Source: Sanderia malayensis | Taxonomy: Eukaryota; Cnidaria; Scyphozoa; Semaeostomeae; Pelagiidae | Length of the DNA stretch: 64,000 bases | Reading direction: 5' to 3' | Assembly (NCBI GenBank): GCA_013076295.1 | Contig: RQOL01000824.1 | Span: 744,001 to 808,000 of the forward strand | Shown: one piece after another, positions 23,552 through 35,556 of the stretch | How the letters are laid out: each line of letters opens with the position of its first letter | Numbering within the stretch: the stretch's first letter is position 1 | Program-made: the position numbers and the translations under genes | The notes under the pieces: model-generated | Database searches by the model: none | Seen by the model: only the letters and a program-made list of their open reading frames with translations | What the model was told of the DNA's origin: nothing

Positions 23552-25215
23552 TCATATTTTCCCGCTTGGCTGGAGCCTCTGTCTTTTAGCTTGCAACAGT
23601 ACAACCAAGCTTTCGTGTTTCAATGATGCTCTCTGCTTGTTTTTAATCAAAGAAAGCTGAATAAAAAACCTTTTGACTGCAGCATTGGAGAAGGGAAACG
23701 ACAATAGCACACCTATTACCTTGGCCAAATATGCATTGATCTTGCCACCCACAGAATTTCTTCAAAGGCTACATTCCTTCATTTAATGAAAGATTCATTG
23801 CATGTGCCCGCCACTTTTGATCAACAGCCTCCAAATCAGCTATCTCAGTATGGTAGGTATAGTAGGCTTTTGTAAATTGCAGAAAAAGATGGCACGCTTA
23901 AAGGGTAAGCGACCTTTGGCAAAAGACAAGACAGAAAATTTAAATTTTGGCAGTCTTCAAATCTCTGCATTATTTGTGCCACCAAATCTATTAAAAAACT
24001 CTTGCATTTCGTGAAAAACAGGTGAACATCTTCATGCTATTCTCCCAAATTATCGATAATTGCTCGCATGGCATGGCTAGCTTCAACTCCGATATATGTC
24101 TTAACAAGTGGGATGGCATTGTTATTCTTATCAATGGAGAAGACATCTGTTTCTTTGACATATTTCAGATAAGAACACCCAAATAAACTCCTTTCAAAAG
24201 CCTCCTTACCTCACTCTCCAATTCATGCAGCAAGGAAATTTCGCTTTGGTAGAGAATGTTAAATGATGTCAATCTTCCAAGGTTAAATGACATGAACTCC
24301 AGATATGCCAACGTAAACTTGCTCTTTAGACCTTTCAAAATCATGTCATTGGCGTGGATCGGATCTTCAAACACCACATTTGTAAAATAGTGGATCAATA
24401 CTTCATACTGTTCAATAGTGCGATCCACGCATTGCCTCATGGAAAGCCATCTTGTCTAAAAAGCTTGCAGGATTTTATGCTGGTCAGCTTAAAAAAACTC
24501 TTGAAATTCCCGCAATGCATTTGTTCGTTGTGAAGATACATTGAAATGAGAATATATGTTTCTACATAAATCTTCCAAAGATTTTTGCAACCTTTTTCCC
24601 GCGTGTGAAGCACGAAGATGTATAGAATGACAAGAACATTTTACTGTTTGTATCCAAGGGAACCGCTCTTTCAGTAATGTAGATACAGAATGATTCACCC
24701 TAAACATCACATTGCATGTATCTGCGCAAAAACATTTTCAAATGGAATGTGCCGTTCTTAAAGACTTTTGACGAGACAATCAGTTATCGTGATAGCTTTT
24801 CCATCCGGAATTTCTATGAGATCTATGAGGATTGTGTTCATTTTATATTCTGCATCATCAAAATAAGTACCAAGAAGAGCCAGCTGAGTTTGTGTTGAAT
24901 GGTCTGTTGTCTCATCAATGATCAAAGAAAACTTGTGGTCTTGGAGCTTCTGACAACCTTCTCTTAAGAATTGAAATCCAAGCATCTCACGAATAACATT
25001 GGTTGTCTTCTGCTTCTGCATCGAGACTCTTCTCAGCAATAAAGCTAGCAATCTTAATTTCCATTCTTGCCTTATCCTTGTCGCTAGGACCAAGCATGGA
25101 ATCGATGTTCTTCTTTGTTCTTTCCAGTATTGCCCTTCTTTTCATTGCCCCTTTGTGGGTGCTACTTTCCTGATGTCTTACTGGACCTGTTTTTGAGCAA
25201 CATACTTTAATCTCA
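23552..25215 (-). pseudogene. Decayed hAT-superfamily transposase
   Basis: Pieces on the minus strand appear in the order of a hAT/ZBED-type transposase. A BED-like end lies near 25200 (CC..RHQESSTHKGAMKRR). The catalytic-domain start, FSLIIDETTDHSTQTQLALL, is at about 24900. Then come HSVSTLLKERFPWIQTVKC SCHSIHL (24.6-24.7 kb), FEDPIHANDMILKGL (24.3 kb) and the C-terminal dimerisation region, LSFPFSNAAVKRFF..IKNKQRASL, near 23.6 kb. Frameshifts and stops separate the pieces, for example near 25050, 24730, 24450 and throughout 23.76-24.16 kb. No terminal inverted repeats were located. It is inactive. Whether its family mobilised the nearby hAT MITEs cannot be told from here. Confidence 0.85.
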
Positions 25216-26115
25216 CATACCAGGCACCAGGCACCAATACTTTAATGAATTGGAGGGTGGAACCTTTGTGTCCCTATGCTAAACACAGGGTTTCAATACA
25301 TCCAGTTGAAAAGAATTGCGGATTAATACTCCTTCGCATTAATACTTTTTACTTCGCTGGGGCATAAATCTACCACTGTTACCACTTTTATTATTTTGAA
25401 ATTTTATTTCCCTTAGCATTTGTTCATGCACAAATAATATTATTTTAGACTTTCGAGATCAATTTCAAGTTCCCAAAATTATGTCGAATTTTTATTTTGT
25501 AGTTAATCAACCCATGGAAGTACCAACACTGTCTGTTTTGGGGCACTTCGATTACCATCAAAAATAAGAAAAAAACAATGCGAAAATGATGCAGAAATAT
25601 CGTCATAGTTCGGGGAACGTTTGCATGTAGCTAATTACTTCTACAGCTTGTGAGTAAACCGCCTATAATTAGTTAGCCTATCTTTGTTCTTCATTTCATA
25701 TTGGTAACACTGATGCTGAAGATATGGCATCCCAGCTTTGACATTTCATATGTTTAAATTTTACTTTTTTCCTTATGCTATTTGATATAGATTCGGATGT
25801 TCATGACGTGCATATTAATGTTGTTTTGAATAGATTTAGATATCGACTGTGATGTTTCGGCTATTAACATTCAACCTAGACTTCATTCTTGTTTACCAAA
25901 ACAAAATTACATAATTGTTGTTGTTTCTTTTCACTGGGCTTTGTGTGCGTGTGTTTGGTTCACATGCACGCACACAGGCCAGTAAAAAGAGGTGACACAC
26001 GGAATACAAAACACTCGCAATCGCGCACTCACAGCACAGCAGCAATAGAAACGTTTTATATGCAGAAAGAAATTTGGATGGTAGTAAAATATGAGGTGCA
26101 GGAAAATATGAATAT

Positions 26116-26300
26116 TGGCTAAGTATTCAATTTGTTTAACTTGATTCCAGAAATCCTTTGAGCTATCAATTTTTTCGCGTAACATTTGTCGATAATGATT
26201 CGCTTTATTACGGCGAATCAAGTTTGTCATCTCATTTTGTGATCTCGTGAATGCTGACCATTCATGCTCATTACGACACTCTCTTTATTTATTATATTCC
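26116..26300 (-). pseudogene. LINE ORF2 fragment (linker between endonuclease and reverse transcriptase)
   Basis: The minus strand reads ECRNEHEWSAFTRSQNE, then MTNLIRRNKANHYRQMLREK and DSSKDFWNQVKQ, the pattern just before the reverse transcriptase in many invertebrate LINEs (charged segment, YY/HYRQ, FW..V/IKxI). It is short and flanked by stops, so it is a fossil. Confidence 0.65.
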
Positions 26301-27071
26301 GCAAATGATTAATTCCTTTTGTCCTTAATTTCTTTTGTGTTTTATGCGCTGTCGCGTCTAATCAATACTTTGCAAAATATGGGACAAACGTCCTTGCCAC
26401 ACTATTAAAAAAAATCAAAAAGACTATTGATTCGCAAACTTCTTTTCTTGTAGTGTAGGTCTTATTCAATATCCCACTCTACTTAAACCAATATTCTTCT
26501 CTCAAGCAGGCCCATATGATGATCGTCCAAAATAATTTTGTCCTTATTTTATAATATTTCCTAAACAACATTGTCTGGGGGAGGAAGGGGTTGAAGGATT
26601 TATGAAAACTTACAAAAGATGCAAATGCTCAAAAGATTTTGTCCCCCATTGTAGTTTAGTTTCAAATATTCTTTGCAGGTGCGATAGTGATCACTGCGGG
26701 AATCCCGAAATACAATTAAGGCAACGATCTTTGTTTTCTTAGTTGTTGCAATAATATCTATTAATTTTTTCGTTGTTTTTATTATTCTCGTTGGAGATTC
26801 ACTGATTTGTTTGAGTCCATTGACTCGGCCGATATCTTTGATTTCTCTGCCGACATTTGACAAGATAATTACACTTTGGTCTCCTACTAATAATTTCTCT
26901 TTATTTGTCTCTAAATACTAAACAAGTTGTTTTGTTCGTCAGTGTCAACTGTAATCGACAGTGTGTTTAGTTGAATTTTGCTGTTACATGTATTGATCAA
27001 TACTACATTTCCTTACATCAACAGTAAAATCTAGAAGTCAGGAGGCCACATTTGCAGCAAATAAGAAAAGC

Positions 27072-28475
27072 ATGGATTCAGCCACAATTCATGGTCTACC
27101 AAGAGTATTTAACTCAAATCGTTTCTCACTGAGAGTGTTCTGGGCAGGAATGTTCTTAGCATCTTGCATTGCATTTGGTTATGTATTCAATCTCAGAGTG
27201 CAAGAGTATAAACTTTATCAAATCATGTTGAAAGTAAACCGTAAAGACTCATTCACATTGCCATTCCCAAGCTTGACAATTTGCGACACTGATCTGCTTA
27301 GAGATCCAAAGAGCCTACAAATCCAAAATACAAGTCTTCCAAAGAGCTGTGAAGATAATCAAGCAAACAAAACAACAGATCAGTTTTTTCTAAATGGTTG
27401 CAAGCAATTCATGAGCAAAGTCGAATTGTCTTGTTCATACGGCGGCAGGTTTAAATGCCGATTTCCAAATCACTTTACACCATCCCACAATTGGAAACAA
27501 TGTTATACGTTTAATTATAATGGCACCATAGTTCAACCAGCCCCAGGAAGATATGGTGGTCTGCATTTATTACTCTTCAAGAATTCGTCAATAGCTGGTA
27601 AAAGTGATAACCTCAAAAATCCTTTCCAAGAGACGAGAAGAGGCCTACAGCTACAAATGCACGCAGCTAAGACATCTGCATATCAACTGTTTATGAATCC
27701 GATTCCACTTACACCAGGATACCAAGTTCAAGTGGTAATAAAGAAGAAAGTATACAAAAGATTACCAGCACCATTCCCATCAAAATGCTCCAATAAAACG
27801 TCTGTTAAGCAATTTATAAGAGGTAAATATGAACATTCAAATTGTAGATTCTCATGTCTTTTAAAGCGCATGTATGATCATTGTGGAGGCATATTGCGTA
27901 GTTTCAGGGGACTAGTACCAGAGAACGAATATCCAAACACAGAAAAATACAAAGATGAAGATACGTTATTTGAATGCGTTGATAAGTTATACACAACACA
28001 CGGGTTTGTGAATTGTGACTGTCCAATGACATGCGAAGAAGATACGTTTGAAAGCCAGGTTACTCTTACACCATGGCAAAAATCTTCCATTGTCACACGA
28101 CTGCATCCACAAATTGCAAAACAACTCGACATGCACAAAGATGACGTCAACGTTGAAACATGGCGGGAAAATATTGTCCTTCTGAGCGTTTTCTACGAAG
28201 ACTTCAATACTGAATATGTCACAGAACATGAGTTGTACGGTATGTCCAGCTTAATGAGTGACTTTGGTGGTCTTTTAGGTCTATGTATTGGCGCATCAGC
28301 AATTTCAATTTGTGAAATAATTTACCTGTTATCCCACTGGTTTTATAATAGACTTTTTAAACGTAGAGCATCCGTGAAGCAAGAAACGAGTGTTCCTGTA
28401 AAAGGTTTTCATGGGGAATTTGAAAACAAGGGTCGAGACATGAATCAAGTTTCTGATTTGAACAAAGATTTTTAA
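27072..28475 (+). CDS. DEG/ENaC family channel subunit, array copy 5
   Basis: Single exon, 467 residues, the longest copy because of a C-terminal extension after VKQETSVPVK (ends FENKGRDMNQVSDLNKDF). HG motif at 7-8, first membrane segment about 23-41, FPSLTICD, Cys-rich ectodomain, GAS filter at 407-409. The residue after the filter triplet is Ala (GASAISICE) where the others have Val. The upstream region keeps the ATG-proximal leader and the CGACAGTGTGTTTAG element (about 26953), but the TATA-like core is replaced by a diverged stretch, so its expression may differ from copies 1, 3 and 4. It is the last copy in the window; no further channel homology is seen downstream. Confidence 0.95.
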   Translation: MDSATIHGLPRVFNSNRFSLRVFWAGMFLASCIAFGYVFNLRVQEYKLYQIMLKVNRKDSFTLPFPSLTICDTDLLRDPKSLQIQNTSLPKSCEDNQANKTTDQFFLNGCKQFMSKVELSCSYGGRFKCRFPNHFTPSHNWKQCYTFNYNGTIVQPAPGRYGGLHLLLFKNSSIAGKSDNLKNPFQETRRGLQLQMHAAKTSAYQLFMNPIPLTPGYQVQVVIKKKVYKRLPAPFPSKCSNKTSVKQFIRGKYEHSNCRFSCLLKRMYDHCGGILRSFRGLVPENEYPNTEKYKDEDTLFECVDKLYTTHGFVNCDCPMTCEEDTFESQVTLTPWQKSSIVTRLHPQIAKQLDMHKDDVNVETWRENIVLLSVFYEDFNTEYVTEHELYGMSSLMSDFGGLLGLCIGASAISICEIIYLLSHWFYNRLFKRRASVKQETSVPVKGFHGEFENKGRDMNQVSDLNKDF

Positions 28476-28489
28476 AGATTGAATATCGC

Positions 28490-29640
28490 AAGAGAGTGGT
28501 TCTATTTATTATTCTTTATTCTTCGAAGCAACAAGAGAAAATGCCAATCAGCAGGATGTTATCTTCTTGTTATACAAATATCAATTGGGAAATTGAAACT
28601 GAAATGAGCATTTCATTTAAGCACAGATCACACCGATGGAATAACATGAACTGAGAAAAAGATGTCCCAATAACAAGTATCCGAATCATGATTTCAGAAA
28701 TCTAGATAAAATCAAGATAAAACTATCAGATTGGCATATGTAGGCCCTCAAGGCATCGAAGGGGCAAAACGACCCACTTATAAAAATGATCTGTGAGAAA
28801 AATGAGAAAAACGTCTTAACACAAGAAGCATGTCGAAGCTTGTAGTGGCTGTCAAAAATTTGTAAATAAAGTTGCAAGAAACGTAAATAATGCATTGATT
28901 TTCTTAAAACTATTCTAATATTTGCTACTCGCAACAACATTTGTTACCAGGAAAATGTATACAAAATTTCCTGAGGTAAAGATCGTGCATTTGATGGCCA
29001 CCAAGTAAACCATGTGGCCATGAGGAGGTGCTAACACGAACAGCTTAATAAAGTTGTGAAAAAAGGTTCTACAAAACAAAAACTTTGAAGGAACGAATTC
29101 AAGGCACGCACTTTAAAGAAAAAAGCAACCAGAAATTGAGGTAAGAGATATTCTAACCCAACCCACGTTTAGAAGTAATAAAATAAATTAACGTGGTCCT
29201 AAAATATTCAGAATTATTAACTAACCACAAGAGGACTAGAATAGCAATTAAAAAGAAACTGCTTATTATCACTAAAACAACTCATATTTTGAAAACGTTT
29301 CACCGTATAAAACAAGATCCGATGAAGATGGTGACAACAAAACAGAAAATCAGAGAAAACAAACATAGAATTGCAAAATAGAAGAGCAAATCCAGAGAAA
29401 ATATATTCAAAGAAGTCACAAACTCAAGATATGGATTTGTAGTTCTCTCCGGTACGAACTGATAATTAAAAGATTAAGAAACAGACATTTTAAGCTGCAA
29501 CTAATTTAGGCATATCGCTTTTACTTAATTCGAAATATAATGGGAACATTGCTGTTTTTTACTAATACTTCATGTAAGACTACAGATCAATTTTCGCTAT
29601 GACTAATGCCAAGGTTGTGCTTATTAAGTTGATACTGACT
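28490..29640. other. Spacer after the channel array
   Basis: AT-rich sequence without recognised genes or repeat termini. Confidence 0.45.
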
Positions 29641-29648
29641 CACTTGTA

Positions 29649-30551
29649 CCGTAAATGATGGAATTAGCGCCCCCTTTCAAATAACAACCCCTGCCGAATA
29701 AGCGCCCCGGGATAAAGGTAATCGCTTGCAATAAGCGTCCAGTACTTGAATAAGCGCCCTCTAAGCAAACGGGGCGCTAATTAAATACAAAGTAATCAGG
29801 TGAGGGTGTTTATTTGAATTTAGCAAAACAACATGTTTCATTGTCAACATGTAGTTCAATAAACTTAGAAACAAGAAATTGTTTAAAAAAAAAGAAATTG
29901 TTTTATAATTGGTCGTTTAATGATCTTGGCCTCCGTATAAGCCAACTCAAAGTGAGAATATTTCTCTTTATTCTTTGAAATTTCAACAGAGAGAACAGTG
30001 GCAACCCTCAAATCATCTAAAAACTTCGCTGCAACGACAAGTCCAAAAATGTTTTCTCGGTCCAGCAACCACAGCTGGAACAAAGTTTTCCTCTTTGCTT
30101 TTCATAAACTAATCTAGAGACAACACAGATCGATAGGAATGTGACCAACCAGGGTCCCATCTTTTCTATAAGCTTCCATTGAATGTTTCTATACAATCTT
30201 AAAATCTTAAAAGATTTTAAAAAGTCAATTTCCAATCTTAAGCCAAAAAGATGTTGACCCGTTTGAAATTAAAGAAAACAATGTTGAAACAACAGGGCCT
30301 AAACTTCTGATGGGTGATCCAGACCATGAAGAGGATAAAGAAGTTGACATTTTATAGAACCTTTCATTTTTTATTCGAGTTTGTATTACGTTTGTAAAAG
30401 TCTCAGAAAAATAACTGCAACAAACTGGAAATAAATTTTCTCCCTTACATGGTGTGAGCAAAAATTAACAAACGGCCCTGCTGAATTAGCACCCCCCATT
30501 AAAATGTTATTTCTAAATACGGGCCTTGGGAGCTGATTTTGTCATTCACGG
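29649..30551. mobile_element. TA-flanked non-autonomous DNA element
   Basis: It begins CCGTAAATGATGGAATTAGCGCC after TA (29647) and ends GCTGATTTTGTCATTCACGG before TA (30552). The inverted termini share CCGTxAATGA and an AATTAGC/AATAAGCGCC-type subterminal repeat that recurs inside (29660-29780). TA duplication fits Tc1/mariner-like or other TA-targeting elements. The 903 bp hold no transposase. A related end fragment seems to lie at about 42990-43056. Confidence 0.55.
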
Positions 30552-30969
30552 TAATTATACAATGCACATTCCCCGCTAGTAAACTTTTAACAGCTCTTAC
30601 CTTCTTGATGTCAGGTTGAACCTCATTATATGGCATTTTAGCTATCTTTAATCAGCACAAACACATTCTTGGCTAAAAGATAGAAAAAGACATGCGTAAT
30701 GTTGTATTCTTAAGACCAAAAATAGCCGTGCTTTGGACTGCACGAGCAATGCCCCAGTCCCACAGTGGCGTAGATAGAAATATTTAGCGGGGGGGCAAGG
30801 ACCAAAATTTTCCGACAAAAAGGTGTGTCTTTTGGGCGTGTCCACGGGGCACGCCCGAATTTAGGAAATTCTTCGATAAGACGTTTTTGAATATACACAG
30901 AGTTTAAACATGAAAGATGACAGTTAGTTGAGAAAAACAAGAATCGGGAAATGAAATGTTTTGGTGATT

Positions 30970-31173
30970 TGTTGGACATTATTGTGACTCGTATCACTTT
31001 GATTGACATTATCATGCTGTGACCATGCTTAGATTACACAATGCTCTGAATATAATTTTATCTCTTCTACTTTCATTATTCGTTCGTTCGCTGATTGCTG
31101 GCTATACTGTTTTATATATATATTTGATGATTGGATATACATTTTGTTATATCTTGAATACACTCTGCTAATA
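30970..31173 (+). repeat. Copia 5' LTR
   Basis: Starts TGTTGGACATT and ends CTGCTAATA. It carries a TATATATATA run near its 3' part that could serve as a promoter. The terminal dinucleotides are TG..TA rather than TG..CA, fixed by the target duplication and by the adjoining primer site. Confidence 0.93.
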
Positions 31174-31187
31174 GGTTATGGGCCCAG
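31174..31187 (+). promoter_or_regulatory. Copia primer-binding site (half-tRNA type)
   Basis: GGTTATGGGCCCAG directly abuts the 5' LTR. It is complementary to the anticodon-arm region of animal initiator tRNA-Met, the half-tRNA priming known for Drosophila copia, not to a tRNA 3' end. Confidence 0.85.
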
Positions 31188-31288
31188 AGTGCTAGTTTTG
31201 CCAAGGTAAGGATTAATAATCTATTTATTTATATTCGACTTCTGATTTGCCTCGTGCATTTGCGTTCAACGAAAGTTAGCTGGAAAAA

Positions 31289-34200
31289 ATGGCTACTGAA
31301 GAAAGTTGTTTCAAAATTGAAAAGTTGCGTGGAGAAAATTTCCATAGCTGGAAATTTCAATTGAAGATGCATTTGATAGCTAAAGATTTATGGGAGATCG
31401 TACAAGGTACTGAAGTTCTGAGAAGTGGAGCTACAGCCGATCAGCAAAGAATTTTTCGAAAAAGAGAAAACATTGCCCTCGCTACTGTGTGCTTGTCTGT
31501 TGATACATCACTGCAAATATACGTGAGATCTGCTACGTCGTCCAAGGAGGCATGGGACAATCTACAAAAACACTTTGAGCAAAAAACTCTGTCTCAAAAG
31601 ATATTCTATCGAAGAAAACTGTATTCAGCCAAAATGGCGAAGGGTGCAAAAATGATCGACCATGTTAATTACTTAAAGACATTGGCTGAACATTTGGAAG
31701 CTGTTGACGATGCTATAGTTGAGAAAGATTTGGTCATCATTTTAATAAGCAGTTTGCCAGAAGAATACAACTACTTAATTACAGCCTTGGAGACGATTGC
31801 TGAGGACAAACTCACATGGGATTATGTGAGAGATAGGCTGATCCACGAGTTTGAGAAATTACATGGCGAGGAACAATGCGGAAGTGGGACGACAAATGTT
31901 CCAGACATGAAGAACAAAATTGAAGATAATGCATTGTTTATCAAGAGAGGCACTGATAAAGGGAATCCAAGTAATGGAAGAACATTCCTGTGCCACTATT
32001 GCAAGAAGCCTGGGCATTTCGCAAGAAATTGTTACAAAAAGAAATCTGATTTGAAAGGGAAGTCAGGACATGCATCAGCCAATATTGCGACAACAATAGA
32101 AGAGTCAAAGTCGAAGTCGTTGTCGAGCGAAATTGAAATACCACAGGCTGAGGAAATCGCGTTGACAGCTGGTGACGTTCCAACCGGGAAAGACAATTGG
32201 TGGATTGATTCGGGTGCAACACAGCACATGACGTCTGACAAGAAACAGATGACAGATTATGTGGCGTTCAAGAAAACCACTACAAGTAAGAATTGCTGAC
32301 AACACCATCCTGCATGCTTACGGAAAAGGAACCATATCATTGTTGGTTCATGATGGAAATGAAAAGTTGAATATGTCATTAAAGAGCGTTCTCTATGTAC
32401 CCAAGATACGGAACAAGTTATTATCTCTGCCATCCATGACAGAGAAGGGCGTGGAGGTACAATTCAAGGGCCAGTCATGTAAAGTTGTCATCAATGACAA
32501 GGTCTACAATATTGGACACAAACATGGAAAACTGTATAAACTGAATTTAGAACCTGAAAATACCTGCTGTTATGCATCAACTAAAGCAACTGATGATTTG
32601 TCTTTATGGCACAACCGCTTTGGACACTTGGGATATGACAACCTGAAGATGTTGAGTGATAAATCTATGGTTGATGGAATGGAACATAAAGGGAAAACAG
32701 AAATGAATAAAGAATGCGAATCATGTGCATTTGGAAAGCAAAATCGTTCTCCATTTCCCAAGAAAAGCTCACATCGATGTACACAACCTTTGGAGCTTAT
32801 CCACAGTGACGTTTGTGGACCAATGAATGAACATTCAGTGGGAGGCTCAAAGTATTTTGTTACTTTTATAGACGATTTCTCACGTTTCACAACCGTCTAT
32901 ATGATGAAGAATAAAAGCGAAGTTTTACAGAAAATTTAAAGAGTTTGTTGCATTGAATGAGAATCTGACTGGACGAAGAGTAAAAAAGCTGAGAGCTGAC
33001 AATGGTGGGGAGTACAAATCTGATGATTTTGAGAAGTATTGCAAAGAAAGAGGAATACTACGAGAAGATACAATTCCCTACACGCCACAGCAAAATGGAG
33101 TTGCCGAGCGCATGAATAGAACAATCATGGAGACAGTGAGATCTATCATGCATCATGCAAAGCTCCCAATGATGTTTTGGGCTGAGGCAGTTTCTACAGC
33201 AGTCTATATTAGAAATCGTTGCCCAACATCTGCCCTGAAGGAGAAGACTCCATATGAAAGCTGGCTCAAGGAGAAGCCAAGCGTAAAGCATCTCAGAGTA
33301 TTTGGTTGCAATGCAATGGTACATATACCTGATGAGAAGAGGAGTAAACTTGACAAGAAATCAAGGAAATGTATTTTTGTTGGATATCCGACTGGAAGTA
33401 AAGGATACAAACTGTTTGACCCTGAAACAAGAAAGATGATTAGAAGTCGGGATGTCATCTTTATGGAGAATTCATTTGGTGATGATTCACTGAAGAAGGA
33501 AGATATTTCATATCAACTACTTCCTGATGACAAGGGAGGTGAAGTTACTATGGAAATGGGTCATGACAATGTTGAAGCAACAAACATTGAATTCAGAAAT
33601 CAAGAGCAACAAGAAGAAAGAGAGATTGAACTCTCACAAAGGCAATCTCAGAGAGTCCGACAACCTCCAGAGAGATATGGCATAATAACGGGAGATTGGT
33701 GGAATTATGCATCAATAGCATTTCAAACCATGATGAACCTCGAAATATTGCTGAAGCATTACATGTAGTGATGCTACATTGTGGAGAGAAGCACTTGATA
33801 GTGAATATAAATCATTAATGAAGAATGATACATGGAAGCTGGTCGAACTACCTGAAGGAAAAAATCTTGTTGGCTCTAAATGGTTGTTCAAAATAAAGCA
33901 TAATGCCGATGGAAGTATCAGCAGATACAAAAGTCGTTTGGTTGCTCAAGGATATACTCAAGAAGAAGGTGAAGATTACGATGAAATCTTTGCACCGGTA
34001 GCTAAATACAATTCAATACGTTCAGTCTTGCAATTGCAAACAAATTTGACATGGATATTCACCAGATGGATGTCAAAACTGCATTTTTGAATGGCTACCT
34101 GACAAATGATATATACATGAAGCAACCTGAAGGTTATGAAGATGAAGAGAATCCACATTTGGTATGCAAACTACAGAAGAGCCTGTACGGTTTGAAACAA

Positions 34201-35291
34201 TCTGCAAGGTGTTGGAATATCACCTTTGATAAGTATCTGAAGGAATCTGGATATGTACAAAATCCCGCTGATCCATGTGTCTACTGCAAGAGTGACATTA
34301 AAAACGGCATGAAGCAATTGGTTATTGTAGCTGTTTATGTAGACGACATGATAATAGCGTCAAATAATGGTGGTTGCTTTCAGCAGAAAAGATCGAATTG
34401 AAGAAACGGTTCGAAATGGATGATCTTGGGGAGATCAATTATTGCCTTGGGATGTCTATCAAAAGAGATAGAAGAAATCGAGTCCTTACAATCAATCAAA
34501 ACATGTATTTGAAGAATGTGCTAAAGAGATTTCAAATGCAGGATTGCAAGCCGATATCAACTCCTATGGATCCCAATGCAAAGTTTATGAAACTAACAAA
34601 TGATGATGAAGTAGCTGACAAGAGAGAGTATCAAGCAATGATAGGATCTCTCACATACGCCTCGATCGCTACACGACCAGACTTATCAGACGCAGTTGGA
34701 ATTCTAAGTCAATTTATGAGTAATCCTGGACAACAACATGTAAAAGGAGTGAAGCGAGTACTGCGCTACATCCAAGGGACGTTGGATTATGGATTACGTT
34801 TTGAAGGTGGAGAATTTAAGCTTCAAGGATATTCGGACGCTGATTGGGCAGGTGATGTAAATACCAGAAAGTCCACATCCGGATACGTATTTAGATTAGG
34901 AAAGGCTACCATATCGTGGAAATCAAAGAGGCAACCGGTAGTCGCCCTTTCATCAACTGAAGCCGAGTATGTTGCCCTGTGTGCGGCAACGCAAGAAGCA
35001 ATTTGGTTAAGAAGATTGCTGGGGAGCTTGGACATAAATCAAGATCAAGCTACACAACTATATGAAGATAACCAAGGAGCAATAGCTCTGTCAAGAAACC
35101 CCAACAGTCACAGTAGAACCAAGCACATAGACATCAAGTATCACTACGTGAGAGATGTTGTAGACAACAAAGAGATTCAACTAATATATTGTCCTACTGA
35201 GAAAATGATCGCCGATATCATGACAAAGCCATTACCCAGACAAAGATTCGAAGAAATGCGATCATTGATTGGAGTTGAACAATTACTTTAA
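31289..35291 (+). pseudogene. Copia gag-pol, frameshifted
   Basis: Gag is open from 31289 with a CCHC knuckle CHYCKKPGHFARNC (residues 235-248) and runs into the protease WWIDSGATQHM (Asp at residue 307). The integrase has HxxxH/CxxC, HSDVCGP, RADNGGEY and NGVAERMNR, covering the D,D-E residues. The reverse transcriptase has DVKTAFLNGYL and YVDDMIIAS, and RNase H has YSDADWAGD and SSTEAEYVAL, ending at 35291. Single-base shifts separate the frames near 32280, 32935, 33725, 33765, 34030 and 34370. The first two fall at A4 runs. No nonsense substitution was noted apart from stops caused by the shifts. As read it cannot make a full polyprotein. Confidence 0.93.
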
Positions 35292-35344
35292 CTTTTCCTA
35301 TTTGCTGCTGCGTAGTTTAAATTTTTATTCAAAGAATACTCGTC

Positions 35345-35353
35345 AAGTGGGAG
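35345..35353 (+). other. Copia polypurine tract
   Basis: AAGTGGGAG immediately precedes the 3' LTR, in the place expected for the plus-strand primer. Confidence 0.7.
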
Positions 35354-35556
35354 TGTTGGACATTATTGTGACTCGTATCACTTTGATTGACATTATCATG
35401 CTGTGACCATGCTTAGATTACACAATGCTCTGAATATAATTTTATCTCTTCTACTTTCATTATTCGTTCGTTCGCTGATTGCTGGCTGTACTGTTTATAT
35501 ATATATTTGATGATTGGATATACATTTTGTTATATCTTGAATACACTCTGCTAATA
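35354..35556 (+). repeat. Copia 3' LTR
   Basis: Identical to the 5' LTR except for one A/G difference and one fewer T before the TATATA run. Confidence 0.93.

Larger units (their letters stand above)
30970..35556 (+). mobile_element. Ty1/copia-type LTR retrotransposon, nearly complete
   Basis: 4587 bp bounded by two LTRs of 204 and 203 bp and flanked by the 5-bp duplication TGATT (30965-30969 and 35557-35561). The internal order gag, protease, integrase, reverse transcriptase, RNase H defines copia. The LTRs differ by one substitution and one indel, which indicates a recent insertion, yet the coding region has several frameshifts. It is inserted inside the hAT element at 30763-36133. Confidence 0.95.

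Noticed and set aside
23552..25215. Domesticated hAT-derived gene
   Set aside because: Multiple frameshifts and stops across the region; no intact frame covers the catalytic core.
32259..32299. Programmed gag-pol frameshift
   Set aside because: The shift falls after the protease active site, has no recognisable slippery context, and is one of several shifts, so random indels or errors are likelier.
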